A stretch of DNA of 64,000 nt from Poindextera sp041691315 (GTDB lineage Bacteria; Pseudomonadota; Alphaproteobacteria; Caulobacterales; Caulobacteraceae). The stretch spans positions 124,001 to 188,000 of the forward strand of contig JBEPUW010000001.1 in the NCBI GenBank assembly GCA_041691315.1, read 5' to 3'. A program made the translations under genes and the position numbers. Shown piece by piece: positions 51,948-59,932 of this stretch. Position 1 is the first letter of the stretch, and the number at the start of each line of letters is the position of its first letter. Under the pieces are notes generated by a model. That model saw nothing but the letters and a program-made list of their open reading frames with translations. It had not been told where the DNA came from and made no database searches.

Positions 51948-53873
51948 TCAGCTCAGCACGAAATCGTCGGGGTTGGGTTTCAGCGTTGCGGTCCAATAGT
52001 CCACCAGGGGGAAGGGCCAGTTCTGGCTGACGCGGCCCTTGGCGTTCTTGTACCAGCTGGTCACCTGCGGCGCGCCCCAGGCCATCCAGCGGTTGGCCTC
52101 GTCGACCTTGACGTTGAAGGCGTCGTGGACGTCCGCCTTCGCCTCCATGGTCTCAGCCCCGGTCTCGGCCAACATCTGCAGGGCGCCGACGATGTAGCGG
52201 ACGCTGCATTCGGAGAAGAAGATGATGGAGCCGTTGACCACGATGTTGGTGTTCGGGCCGTAGATCACGAACAGGTTCGCGAAGTTGGGGATGGTCATGC
52301 CCAGATAGGCGCGCGCATCGCCGTCCCATTGCTCATGCAGCTCGGTCCCGCCCTTGCCGTAGACCTTCAGTGTCTTGAGGAAGTCGGAAGCCGTGAAGCC
52401 GGTGCCATAGATGATGACGTCGACCTCGTGCAGGACGCCGTCGGCGGTGACGATGCCTTTCGGCGTGATCTCCGTGATGGCCTCGGTGACCAGCTCGACG
52501 TTCGGCCGGCGCAGCGCCGCGATCCAGACGCCGTTGTCACGCACCGAGCGTTTGCCGCCGATAGGGTATTGCGGGATGATCTTCTCCAGGAGGCCCGGCG
52601 CGCCCTCGGTCTGCGGCCGGATCGCCTCGATCAGCATGGCGCGCATGCCGGCGTTGAAATCGCTGACGGCGTTGTCGGGGCCTTTGTAGTTCGGGTCGGC
52701 CTTGACGCCTTCATAGAGGCCGTCGGTCAGCATCCAGAACAGCCAGAACCGGTACCACTTCTCGTAATAGGGCACGTGTTCGAGCAGCCAGCGTTCACCG
52801 CCGGTGACCTTGAAATGGTAGTCGGGCGTCGGTCCCAGCCACGGCGGCGTGCGCTGGAAGACGGTGAGCTTTTCGACGTCCGGGGCGATGGCCGGCACGA
52901 ACTGGAAGGCGCTGGCGCCGGTGCCGATGCAGGCGACTCGCTTGCCCTTCAGATCGACGTCATGGCGCCAGCGGGCGGAGTGGAAGGCCTCGCCGGCGAA
53001 GCTGTCGCGGCCGGGAATGTCGGGCAGGCGCGGCTGGTTCAGCTGGCCAACGGCGCTGATCACCGCATTGGCGACCAGGGTCTCCTCGGTCCCGTCTGAT
53101 TTCCGGATCTTGACCCGCCACAGCTTCGCCGCCTCGTCGAAGCGGGCCTCGACCACCTGGGTGTTGAAGCGGATGTGTGGGCGCAGATCGTGCTTGTCGG
53201 CGCAGCCCTTGAAATAGTCGCGCAGCACCGGCTGGGTCGAAAAGTGCATCGGCCATTCGTGGTTCGGCTCGAACGAATAGGAATAGAGGTGGCTGGGGTT
53301 GTCGACCCGGCAGCCGGGGTAGGTGTTCTCAAGCCAGGTGCCGCCGACGTCGGCGTTCTTCTCGATCACCTCGAAGCTCACGCCGGCCTGCTGCAGGCGG
53401 ATGGCCGAGAGCAGGCCCGACATGCCGGCGCCGATGATCAGCACCTTCAGCTTGGCGGCGGCCGATTTCAGGACGGGTGTGTCCCAGTGCGGCCGCTTCT
53501 GATCGACGCCGTCGACAGCCAGCTCCTCCATCATCATGCCCATGTATCGTTCGGGCACCTCGCCGCCGACGATGAAGTCCATCATCCGGCGCACGGTCTT
53601 GGCCGCGGGCGGCGGCGGCAGTTTTCCGTCGCCGGCGAGGTAGGTCTTGATCGCCGCCTTGGCGAGGCTGCGGACGCGCTCCTGCTTGTCCGGCGTCAGC
53701 CCGCCGAACTTGCCGTCGGCGAAGAAGTCGTAGGCCGGCTTCATATCGTCGGAGAGGATGGAGGCGTCGCCGGTCAAGTGCACCAGCGACATCATCAGCG
53801 ACGGTAGATGCGCATCGGCCAGCGCCTCGTCGATCTGGGCATCCGACTGGGGATTGGTGGTTTCGCTGAGCAT
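51948..53873 (-). CDS. Baeyer-Villiger monooxygenase, 4-hydroxyacetophenone monooxygenase-like
   Basis: 641 residues from ATG 53873. Residues 1-140 are the extra N-terminal domain typical of HAPMO (640 aa in Pseudomonas). Then VLIIGAGMSGL (FAD), the type I BVMO fingerprint FAGEAFHSARWRHD with H298 (arginine where proline is usual), and CIGTGASAF (NADPH). It inserts oxygen next to a ketone, giving an ester. HAPMO acts on aryl ketones; steroid or aliphatic ketones are possible. It is divergent from an SDR and an FAH hydrolase, which could supply ketone and process products. Confidence 0.87.
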   Translation of the reverse strand: MLSETTNPQSDAQIDEALADAHLPSLMMSLVHLTGDASILSDDMKPAYDFFADGKFGGLTPDKQERVRSLAKAAIKTYLAGDGKLPPPPAAKTVRRMMDFIVGGEVPERYMGMMMEELAVDGVDQKRPHWDTPVLKSAAAKLKVLIIGAGMSGLLSAIRLQQAGVSFEVIEKNADVGGTWLENTYPGCRVDNPSHLYSYSFEPNHEWPMHFSTQPVLRDYFKGCADKHDLRPHIRFNTQVVEARFDEAAKLWRVKIRKSDGTEETLVANAVISAVGQLNQPRLPDIPGRDSFAGEAFHSARWRHDVDLKGKRVACIGTGASAFQFVPAIAPDVEKLTVFQRTPPWLGPTPDYHFKVTGGERWLLEHVPYYEKWYRFWLFWMLTDGLYEGVKADPNYKGPDNAVSDFNAGMRAMLIEAIRPQTEGAPGLLEKIIPQYPIGGKRSVRDNGVWIAALRRPNVELVTEAITEITPKGIVTADGVLHEVDVIIYGTGFTASDFLKTLKVYGKGGTELHEQWDGDARAYLGMTIPNFANLFVIYGPNTNIVVNGSIIFFSECSVRYIVGALQMLAETGAETMEAKADVHDAFNVKVDEANRWMAWGAPQVTSWYKNAKGRVSQNWPFPLVDYWTATLKPNPDDFVLS

Positions 53874-53910
53874 GTTCCGCCGTTCCTGACCGCAGTTGAG
53901 CGCGGGATGG

Positions 53911-53927
53911 GGTGATCGCCGGTCACC
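53911..53927. promoter_or_regulatory. Imperfect palindrome in the HAPMO/SDR divergent promoter
   Basis: GGTGA and TCACC enclose TCGCCGG, one mismatch in the next pair. It lies 38 bp upstream of the monooxygenase start and 103 bp upstream of the SDR start, a suitable position for a shared regulator. No regulator gene is adjacent. Confidence 0.35.
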
Positions 53928-54029
53928 TTGGCGCCGCGCCCTGGCTCGGTCAATTTCGTCAAGTCTTGCGCCGCCGGGCGTTTGGCGGGAAGGGATTGCG
54001 CAAATCACATTTCAAAGGAGGAGATTTCC

Positions 54030-54848
54030 ATGAGCGACGCCAGGATCAATCCGAATGGCCCATTGAAGGGCCGCACCGCCATCGTCACCGGCGCCAGCCG
54101 CGGCATCGGCGAGGCCGTCGCCGCCCGCCTGGCCATGGAGGGCGCGCGCGTCGTCGCCTCGGCCCGCACCGCCGAGGACGGCGAGAGCCGGCTGCCCGGC
54201 ACCCTGACTGACACCGTCGAACGGATCAAAAAGGCCGGCGGCGAGGCCCGCTTCATCAAGGCTGACCTGGCGCAGGGTTCCGAGCGCGAACGGCTGATCG
54301 AGGAGACGGTCGCGGCCTATGGGCCGGTCGACATCCTCGTCAACAACGCCGCCATCACCTATTTCATCCCGGTCGAGGACTTCCCGGAGAAGCGCTTCAA
54401 GCTGATGATGGAGGTGCAGGTCTATGCGCCCTTCCATCTGTCGCAACTGGTGTTGCCGTCGATGCGCGAGCGGCGCCAGGGCTGGATCGTCAACATCTCC
54501 TCGGGCGCGGCCTTCCATCCGAAACAGCCCTACGGCCCCGGCCGCGGCGGCACGGTCTATGGCATGTGCAAGGCGGCGCTGGAGCGGTTCACCACCGGCC
54601 TCGCCTCGGAGGTCTACGGCGACAACATCGCCGTCAACGTCGTCTCGCCGGGCCTGGTCGCGACGCCGGGCGTGGCCGTGCATGGCCTGATCAACGAGCA
54701 GACCAAGGACCGCGTGCAGCCGATCGAGTACATCGCCGAAGCGGTCTATCGGCTGGCCTCGGGCGATCCGAAGACGCTCACTGGCCGCATCGACCACGCC
54801 GCGCCGTTCTTGAAGGAAATGGACCTCGAGCCCTCGGCCCTGGTCTAG
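54030..54848 (+). CDS. Short-chain dehydrogenase/reductase
   Basis: 272 residues from ATG 54030, with a strong AAAGGAGGAG. Cofactor motif TGASRGIG, structural NNAA, a serine in NISSGAAF, and catalytic Y177 and K181 in YGMCK. Classical SDR that interconverts an alcohol and a ketone with NAD(P). Next to a Baeyer-Villiger enzyme it probably oxidises a secondary alcohol to the ketone substrate. The FAH-family gene starts 8 bp after the stop. Confidence 0.9.
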   Translation: MSDARINPNGPLKGRTAIVTGASRGIGEAVAARLAMEGARVVASARTAEDGESRLPGTLTDTVERIKKAGGEARFIKADLAQGSERERLIEETVAAYGPVDILVNNAAITYFIPVEDFPEKRFKLMMEVQVYAPFHLSQLVLPSMRERRQGWIVNISSGAAFHPKQPYGPGRGGTVYGMCKAALERFTTGLASEVYGDNIAVNVVSPGLVATPGVAVHGLINEQTKDRVQPIEYIAEAVYRLASGDPKTLTGRIDHAAPFLKEMDLEPSALV

Positions 54849-54856
54849 AGCCGGCG

Positions 54857-55705
54857 ATGAAGTTCCTGAGCTACAGCACTGGCGGCGAGACCAGTTTCGG
54901 CCTCGCCGCCATCGACGGGGTCATCGACCTGAAGACCCGCCTGGGTGTCGGCTCGCTGAAGGCGCTGATCGCCGCCGATGGATTGTCGCGGGCCGAGGCG
55001 GTTGCCGGCGAGAACGCCGACCACGCCTGGGGCGATATATCGTTTGCGCCGGTCATTCCCGATCCGGACAAGATCATCTGCATCGGCGTCAACTACGAGG
55101 AACACCGCGCCGAGACCGGCCGGCCGGTGGTCGCCCATCCGACGGTGTTCACCCGCTTCTTCAACACCCAGGTCGGCCACGAGCAGCCGATCGTTCGACC
55201 GAAGGCATCCATCACCTTCGACTTCGAGGGCGAGCTGGCGGTGATCATCGGCAAGCCCGGCCGCGCCATCGCCGAGGATCGCAGCCTGGAGCACGTCGCC
55301 GGATTCGCCTGCTACAACGACGTTTCGGTGCGCGACTTCCAGTCGCACACCTCGCAGTTCACCCCAGGCAAGAACTTTCCGGCGACCGGTCCGTTCGGAC
55401 CCTTCCTGGTGACGCCGGACGAGGTGGGACCCTTGGGGCCGCAGCGCATCCAGACCCGGCTGAACGGGGTGGTGGTTCAGGACGCGCGACTGGATCAGAT
55501 GATCTTCAACGTGCCGAAGCTGATCGCCTATTGCTCGCTCTGGACCGAGCTCCGCCCCGGCGACGTCATCGTCACCGGCACCCCTGGCGGCGTCGGCGCC
55601 CGCCGCGACCCGCCGCTCTGGATGAAACCCGGCGACGAGATCGAGGTCGAGATCGAAAACGTCGGCCAGCTGACCAATAAGGTGGTGGACGAAGCGCCCT
55701 CTTAA
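54857..55705 (+). CDS. Fumarylacetoacetate hydrolase-family protein
   Basis: 282 residues from ATG 54857. IICIGVNYEEHRAETGR, the metal-binding FDFEGELAVIIGKPGR, GFACYNDVSVRDFQ and VTGTPGGVGARRDPP are standard FAH-fold motifs. Members hydrolyse or decarboxylate 2-oxo/acylpyruvate-type compounds from aromatic ring cleavage. It forms an operon with the SDR (8-bp gap). Unrelated in detail to the longer FAH gene of the fucose cluster at 9840-10976. Confidence 0.88.
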   Translation: MKFLSYSTGGETSFGLAAIDGVIDLKTRLGVGSLKALIAADGLSRAEAVAGENADHAWGDISFAPVIPDPDKIICIGVNYEEHRAETGRPVVAHPTVFTRFFNTQVGHEQPIVRPKASITFDFEGELAVIIGKPGRAIAEDRSLEHVAGFACYNDVSVRDFQSHTSQFTPGKNFPATGPFGPFLVTPDEVGPLGPQRIQTRLNGVVVQDARLDQMIFNVPKLIAYCSLWTELRPGDVIVTGTPGGVGARRDPPLWMKPGDEIEVEIENVGQLTNKVVDEAPS

Positions 55706-55706
55706 G

Positions 55707-55861
55707 ACCTCTCCCAAAGGGAGAGGGAGGGGCCCGCGCGCGTAAGCGCTGCGGGAGGGTGAGGGGTTACGGCCCCTCCGCTTTATCCTGAAACGGCGTA
55801 CGCCCTCATCCTCCCACGCGCGAGGCGCGTGGGCCCCTCATTCTCCCCACGGGAGAAGTCT
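55707..55861. repeat. Family B composite inverted repeat, copy 3
   Basis: Same order of blocks as the other two copies, with a CCCACGCGCGAGGCGCGTGGG hairpin-type centre in the right half and GGGAGAAGTCT at the end. Begins 1 base after the FAH stop and lies between convergent FAH and DUF1272 genes. A shortened extra TTCTCCC/GGGAGAGG piece follows at about 55876-55897. Confidence 0.85.
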
Positions 55862-55898
55862 AGCGGGCGCGGGCCTTCTCCCTTCGTCGGGAGAGGTG

Positions 55899-56141
55899 TC
55901 AGGCGGCGCAGCCTTCGGCTTTGAGGATGCGTTTGGTCGATGGCGGATTATTGGCCAGCAGACCCACCGGCCGGATCGGGCGGGCGCTGAAATTGCCGCC
56001 GCAGTTGGGGCAGCGGCCGGCCAGGACGCCTTCGGCGCAGGCGCGGCAGAAGGTGCATTCGAACGAACAGATCATCGCCTGATCGCTCTCGGGCGGCAGA
56101 TCGGCATCGCAGCATTCGCAGTTGGGGCGCAGTTCAAGCAT
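55899..56141 (-). CDS. DUF1272 small zinc-ribbon-like protein
   Basis: 80 residues from ATG 56141. MLELRPNCECCDADLP, ICSFECTFCRACAEG and GRCPNCGGNF match DUF1272, with nine cysteines in paired C-x-x-C arrangements likely to bind zinc. Function of the family is unknown. It lies 13 bp after the ogt stop on the same strand, so it is probably co-transcribed with the DNA repair gene. Confidence 0.9.
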   Translation of the reverse strand: MLELRPNCECCDADLPPESDQAMICSFECTFCRACAEGVLAGRCPNCGGNFSARPIRPVGLLANNPPSTKRILKAEGCAA

Positions 56142-56154
56142 CGGCGGGCTCCGT

Positions 56155-56682
56155 TCAGGCCGCGGGCAGTCTGGCGCCTTCGTGTTCGAGCAGCCAGCGT
56201 TTGCGCGGCAGGCCGCCGCCATAGCCGGTCAGCGCGCCGTTCGCGCCGATCACCCGGTGGCAGGGCACCACGACGCCGATCGGGTTCGAGCCATTGGCCA
56301 GGCCGACGGCGCGGACCGCCGCGGGCTTGCCGATCCGGGCGGCCAGCGCGCCATAGCTCAGGGTCTGGCCGGCCGGAATGCGCCGCAAGGCCGCCCAGAC
56401 CGCGCGCTGGAACGGCGTGCCGGCGGTCTCGACCTCAAGGTTGTCCAGGGCGGTGAACGCGCCGGCGAAATAGGCCTCCAGCGCCCGCCGCGCCGCCGAC
56501 GGACCGCCGTCGTCGCTGAGCGTAACGCCGTCTCGGCCATAGTGCAGACGCAGCAGGCGTTGCATTCGCGCCTCGTGGTCGTCCCAGTCCAGGGCGCGGA
56601 TACGGCCGCGGGCGTCGGTCAGCAACACGATCACACCGACCGGCGTCGGGATCAGTTCACGGTTCAGGACCAGGGCTGGCAT
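56155..56682 (-). CDS. ogt: Methylated-DNA-[protein]-cysteine S-methyltransferase
   Basis: 175 residues from ATG 56682 (GTG 56691 possible). Acceptor C141 in the VVPCHRVIG motif, DNA-binding SYGALAARIGKPAAVRAVG upstream and GYGGGLPRKRWLLEHE downstream. Repairs O6-methylguanine by irreversible methyl transfer. It complements the Ada-AlkA fusion at 233-1708, which lacks this domain. Confidence 0.95.
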   Translation of the reverse strand: MPALVLNRELIPTPVGVIVLLTDARGRIRALDWDDHEARMQRLLRLHYGRDGVTLSDDGGPSAARRALEAYFAGAFTALDNLEVETAGTPFQRAVWAALRRIPAGQTLSYGALAARIGKPAAVRAVGLANGSNPIGVVVPCHRVIGANGALTGYGGGLPRKRWLLEHEGARLPAA

Positions 56683-56757
56683 CGAATTCACCGGGCTGCG
56701 AATTCGTTGATCCTATGGGATCGCCCGCGGTCCGCGCGCTGTTTTCGGACCTCTAAG

Positions 56758-57360
56758 TCAGGCAGGACCGGCGCCACGCCGCGATTCGGCGACCGGGTCG
56801 TTGGCGGCGCGGACGGGCCGGGCGCGCCAACGCGCCAGTATGACGCCGAGCTGGCGGCGCGCGGCCTTGTCGTCCAGGCCCATCTCGCCCAGGTCGGCCT
56901 CGGCGAGCATCATCGCCAGCCCCTCGAACACCAGAAGGTCGACCGCCAGGTCGGCGTCGTTGGCGTAGGGTTCGCCCATCAGGCGCTTCAGGCCAGCCAG
57001 CCGCTCAAGCCGGCTTACCGCCAGCGCCTGACGCACCTTGGCGTCCTCGTGGCCCAGCCGGTGCAGGCTGCGGCGAAGGACGCTGTGGCCGCGGTGATGG
57101 TCTATGCAGGCCTCGACCAGGGTGGCGAGCGATCCGCTCCTGGCCATCAGCCGCCGCATCGCGTCCTGCTCCTCGACTTCCCAGCGCCGGTAGACGGCGA
57201 CGAAGATGTCACTCTTGTCCTTGAACAGGCGATAGAAGCTGTTCGGCGCCATCCCGGATCGCCGTGCGATCCGGTTGACGTCGGTGCCGTCGAAGCCATA
57301 GCGCAGGAATTCCGCCCGCGCCGTGGCCATCAGGGCTTCGAAGGACTGGTCGCGGGTCAA
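56758..57360 (-). CDS. TetR-family transcriptional regulator
   Basis: 200 residues from TTG 57360, overlapping the UrcA stop as TTGA. The HTH is at about 5-50: ATARAEFLRYGFDGTDVNRI, then SGMAPNSFYRLFKDKSDI. The C-terminal ligand domain is helical without recognisable specificity. Starting at the next ATG (57330) would lose the first helix of the HTH. Coupling to urcA suggests shared expression rather than regulation of a distant operon. Confidence 0.87.
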   Translation of the reverse strand: MTRDQSFEALMATARAEFLRYGFDGTDVNRIARRSGMAPNSFYRLFKDKSDIFVAVYRRWEVEEQDAMRRLMARSGSLATLVEACIDHHRGHSVLRRSLHRLGHEDAKVRQALAVSRLERLAGLKRLMGEPYANDADLAVDLLVFEGLAMMLAEADLGEMGLDDKAARRQLGVILARWRARPVRAANDPVAESRRGAGPA

Positions 57361-57722
57361 CCCGGACCCCCGGCGCTGGCCATCGCCTGATCGTGGCCGC
57401 GATAGAGGGCGGAGACCAGCGGCGCGCGCACCTGATCCACGGCGCCGTCCAGGCTCGTGTGCAGACAGGCCTGAAAGGCCTGCATGCGGGCCAGGTCGAG
57501 CTGGGTCTGCGGCCGACCGCCGCAGGCGACGATCGCGGCGCGGTGCAACCGACCCAACAGGGCCTTGGCGCCATCTGGCTGCGACAGGTTCAGGTCGGAG
57601 ATCGGCACGGCGACGCTGATCACACCCGAATCAGACGTTTGCGCCCGGTACGCCGGCGCGGCCTCGGCGGCGGCGGCGATAGCCAGGCTAACGGTCAGAC
57701 CCAGCAATATTCGGGTATTCAT
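57357..57722 (-). CDS. UrcA family secreted protein
   Basis: 121 residues. Signal peptide about 1-22 (ILLGLTVSLAIAAAAEA). The mature part contains VPISDLNLSQPDGAKALLGRLHRAAIVACGG, the UrcA signature with D-L-N-L and one cysteine pair. Function unknown; common in Caulobacterales and Sphingomonadales. Its TGA overlaps the TetR TTG start. Confidence 0.85.
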   Translation of the reverse strand: MNTRILLGLTVSLAIAAAAEAAPAYRAQTSDSGVISVAVPISDLNLSQPDGAKALLGRLHRAAIVACGGRPQTQLDLARMQAFQACLHTSLDGAVDQVRAPLVSALYRGHDQAMASAGGPG

Positions 57723-57817
57723 AGACGTCTCCCGTGCATTAGGCCTCGGTCACCCGATGGCCTCTACGCCCCGGTACTGATAAGACTGGGAGATCGGCGT
57801 TCGCCGAAAGGATCGAG

Positions 57818-59932
57818 ATGCGACGTTTCGCCGATCAATCGCCGATGATCGAGGCGCCGGAGCCCGCCAGGGCTTCGCGGCCGGTGATCCTGGCCCGCGA
57901 AGCGGATTTCCGCCTTGGCGTTCTGCTGATCAGGCCATCGCTTCGCGAAGCGTCCGCGGGCGCCCGCCGGCACATGCTCGAGCCGCGGGTGATGCAGGTG
58001 CTGGTGGCGCTGGCGCGGATGGACGGCCAGGTTATCTCCCGCGACGAGCTGATCGACGCCTGCTGGGGCGGCCGCATAGTCGGCGAGGACGCCATCAACC
58101 GCTGCATCGGCCGTCTTAGGCGCCTGGCGGAGACCTTCGACGACTGTTTCGCGATCGATACCGTGGCGCGGGTCGGCTACCGGCTGAAGGGGCCAGGCGC
58201 AGATATCGTCCCGTTGCGCACCCGGCCACCGCGCGGCCACCGCCTGGCGGCCCCGCTGGCGATCGCGGCCGGCCTTCTGGTGATGCTGGCCGCCGGCCTG
58301 GCCTGGCAGCTCATGAACCCGCGGCCGTGGACGGTGGAAAGCTCGAAGCTGCTGACCTCGGCCCAGCCCATCGAGCGGCACGCCGCCATCTCGCCCGACG
58401 GCGAGACCATCGCCTATTCCGGCGGGACGGATGTGCTGACCCGGCAGATCTACCTGCGCGACCTGGCCGGCGGCGAGCCGGTGCGCCTGACCGACGAGCC
58501 GGGCGATCACGTCTCCTCCAGCTGGTCGCCGGACGGCGCGCGGCTGGCCTATATCGTGGTCAAGCCGGGCGAGCCCTGCCGCATCGTCATCCGTCCGGTG
58601 CGCGCTGGTGCAGCGCGCCAGGTGGCCCGCTGCACCACCGATGAACGCTCCCAGGTGATCTGGGCCCGCTCGGGCGAGACGCTCTTCTTCGTCGACCGGC
58701 CCAGCCAGGAGGCCAGCGACCGCATCGTCCGGCTCGACCTGGCGAGCGGCCGGGCCAGCGACCTGACCCATCCGCCCGCGGGCAGCCCCGGTGACAGCGC
58801 CCTCGGCCTGTCGCCGGACGGCCGCTTCATCAGCTTCGAGCGCAGCCTGAGCGACATGGTCTCGCCGCTGGTGATCCGCGACCTGCGCACCGGCGCGGAA
58901 CGGGTGTTCCCCAAGGGCGCGGACCTGAACCCGGGGGGGTGGACCAGTGATTCCCGCGACGTGCTGCTGGTCGGTCGCGTCAATGGCGACAACGTGATCT
59001 GGGCCTTCCCGATCGATGGCCGCCGGCCGGAGCACGTGATGTCCGGCCCGCTGACCATGGGCCGGCTGGCCACGGGGCCAAAGAACCTCGCCGCGGTCGA
59101 GGTGGACACCGAGGTCTACAACCTGGCCTCGCCGCCGGCGCGCAAGGGCGGCCAGCCGCAGATCATCGACCCCAGCAAGGCAATCGACGGCGCGCCCACG
59201 GTCTCGGCCGACGGCACTCTGGCCATGGCCGGATGGCGCTCGGGCGAGTCCGGCGTCTGGATCAAGCCGCCCGGCGGCGCGGTGCGCCAGCTGGTCAGTG
59301 TCGAGCCGGAGAGCCACCTCGACGGGCCGCGGTTCTCGCCGGACGGGACCCGGCTGGCCTTTTCCGCCCAGGCCGCCGGCCACCTGGCTATTCGCATCGT
59401 CGACCTCACCGGCCGCGATCTCGGCGCCGTCACCTTCCTCGGCAGCCAGCTCGGGTCCCCCGCCTGGGAGGCCGATGGCCGCTCATTGATCTTCGCCGGC
59501 CGCGACGCCGGGGGATGGCGCCTTTACCGCGCCGCCGCTTCGCCGGCCGGCAAGGCCACGCCGGCCTCGGCCTATGGCTGGCTGACCGTGCAAACGCGTG
59601 GCCGCGAGCTCTATGGCGTGCGCGCCGGCTCGCCAGGCGTCTGGCGCATCGACGGTACGCCCAGGCGCATCACCAGCCTGCCGCACCCGGCCTTTCCCAA
59701 TCTCTGGACGGTGGCGGGCAACGCCATCGACTATGTCGACGACCCCTTCGGCCATCCCGCTCACATCATGAGCCAGCCGATCGCCGGTGGGCCGGCACGG
59801 GTGATCGCCGAGGCGCCCGGCTACGCCTACGACAAGGGTTTCGCGGTCAATCCAGCCACCGGCGCGGTGGTCTATGCCGCGACCCGCTCGGACGAGACCG
59901 ACCTGGACCTGCTGCAGCTCGGGCGCGGGTGA
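57818..59932 (+). CDS. Membrane-anchored CadC-like winged-helix regulator with TolB-type beta-propeller
   Basis: 704 residues. Residues about 30-125 form an OmpR/CadC winged helix (PRVMQVLVALARMDGQVISR, CWGGRIVGEDAINRCIGRLR, VGYRL). A single membrane helix at about 146-168 (LAAPLAIAAGLLVMLAAGLA) leads to a periplasmic PD40/TolB-like propeller with repeated SPDG-type blades (HAAISPDGETIAYSGG, SWSPDGARLAYIV, RFSPDGTRLAFSA). No receiver domain, so it is a one-component sensor. Its stop overlaps the GH84 gene start (GTGA), so signal and target are likely linked. Confidence 0.88.
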   Translation: MRRFADQSPMIEAPEPARASRPVILAREADFRLGVLLIRPSLREASAGARRHMLEPRVMQVLVALARMDGQVISRDELIDACWGGRIVGEDAINRCIGRLRRLAETFDDCFAIDTVARVGYRLKGPGADIVPLRTRPPRGHRLAAPLAIAAGLLVMLAAGLAWQLMNPRPWTVESSKLLTSAQPIERHAAISPDGETIAYSGGTDVLTRQIYLRDLAGGEPVRLTDEPGDHVSSSWSPDGARLAYIVVKPGEPCRIVIRPVRAGAARQVARCTTDERSQVIWARSGETLFFVDRPSQEASDRIVRLDLASGRASDLTHPPAGSPGDSALGLSPDGRFISFERSLSDMVSPLVIRDLRTGAERVFPKGADLNPGGWTSDSRDVLLVGRVNGDNVIWAFPIDGRRPEHVMSGPLTMGRLATGPKNLAAVEVDTEVYNLASPPARKGGQPQIIDPSKAIDGAPTVSADGTLAMAGWRSGESGVWIKPPGGAVRQLVSVEPESHLDGPRFSPDGTRLAFSAQAAGHLAIRIVDLTGRDLGAVTFLGSQLGSPAWEADGRSLIFAGRDAGGWRLYRAAASPAGKATPASAYGWLTVQTRGRELYGVRAGSPGVWRIDGTPRRITSLPHPAFPNLWTVAGNAIDYVDDPFGHPAHIMSQPIAGGPARVIAEAPGYAYDKGFAVNPATGAVVYAATRSDETDLDLLQLGRG

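Noticed and set aside
19757..55861. Family B repeats considered as a dispersed CRISPR or IS remnant
   Set aside because: No regular spacer pattern, no cas genes, no transposase and no target-site duplication seen; structure is a composite inverted repeat.
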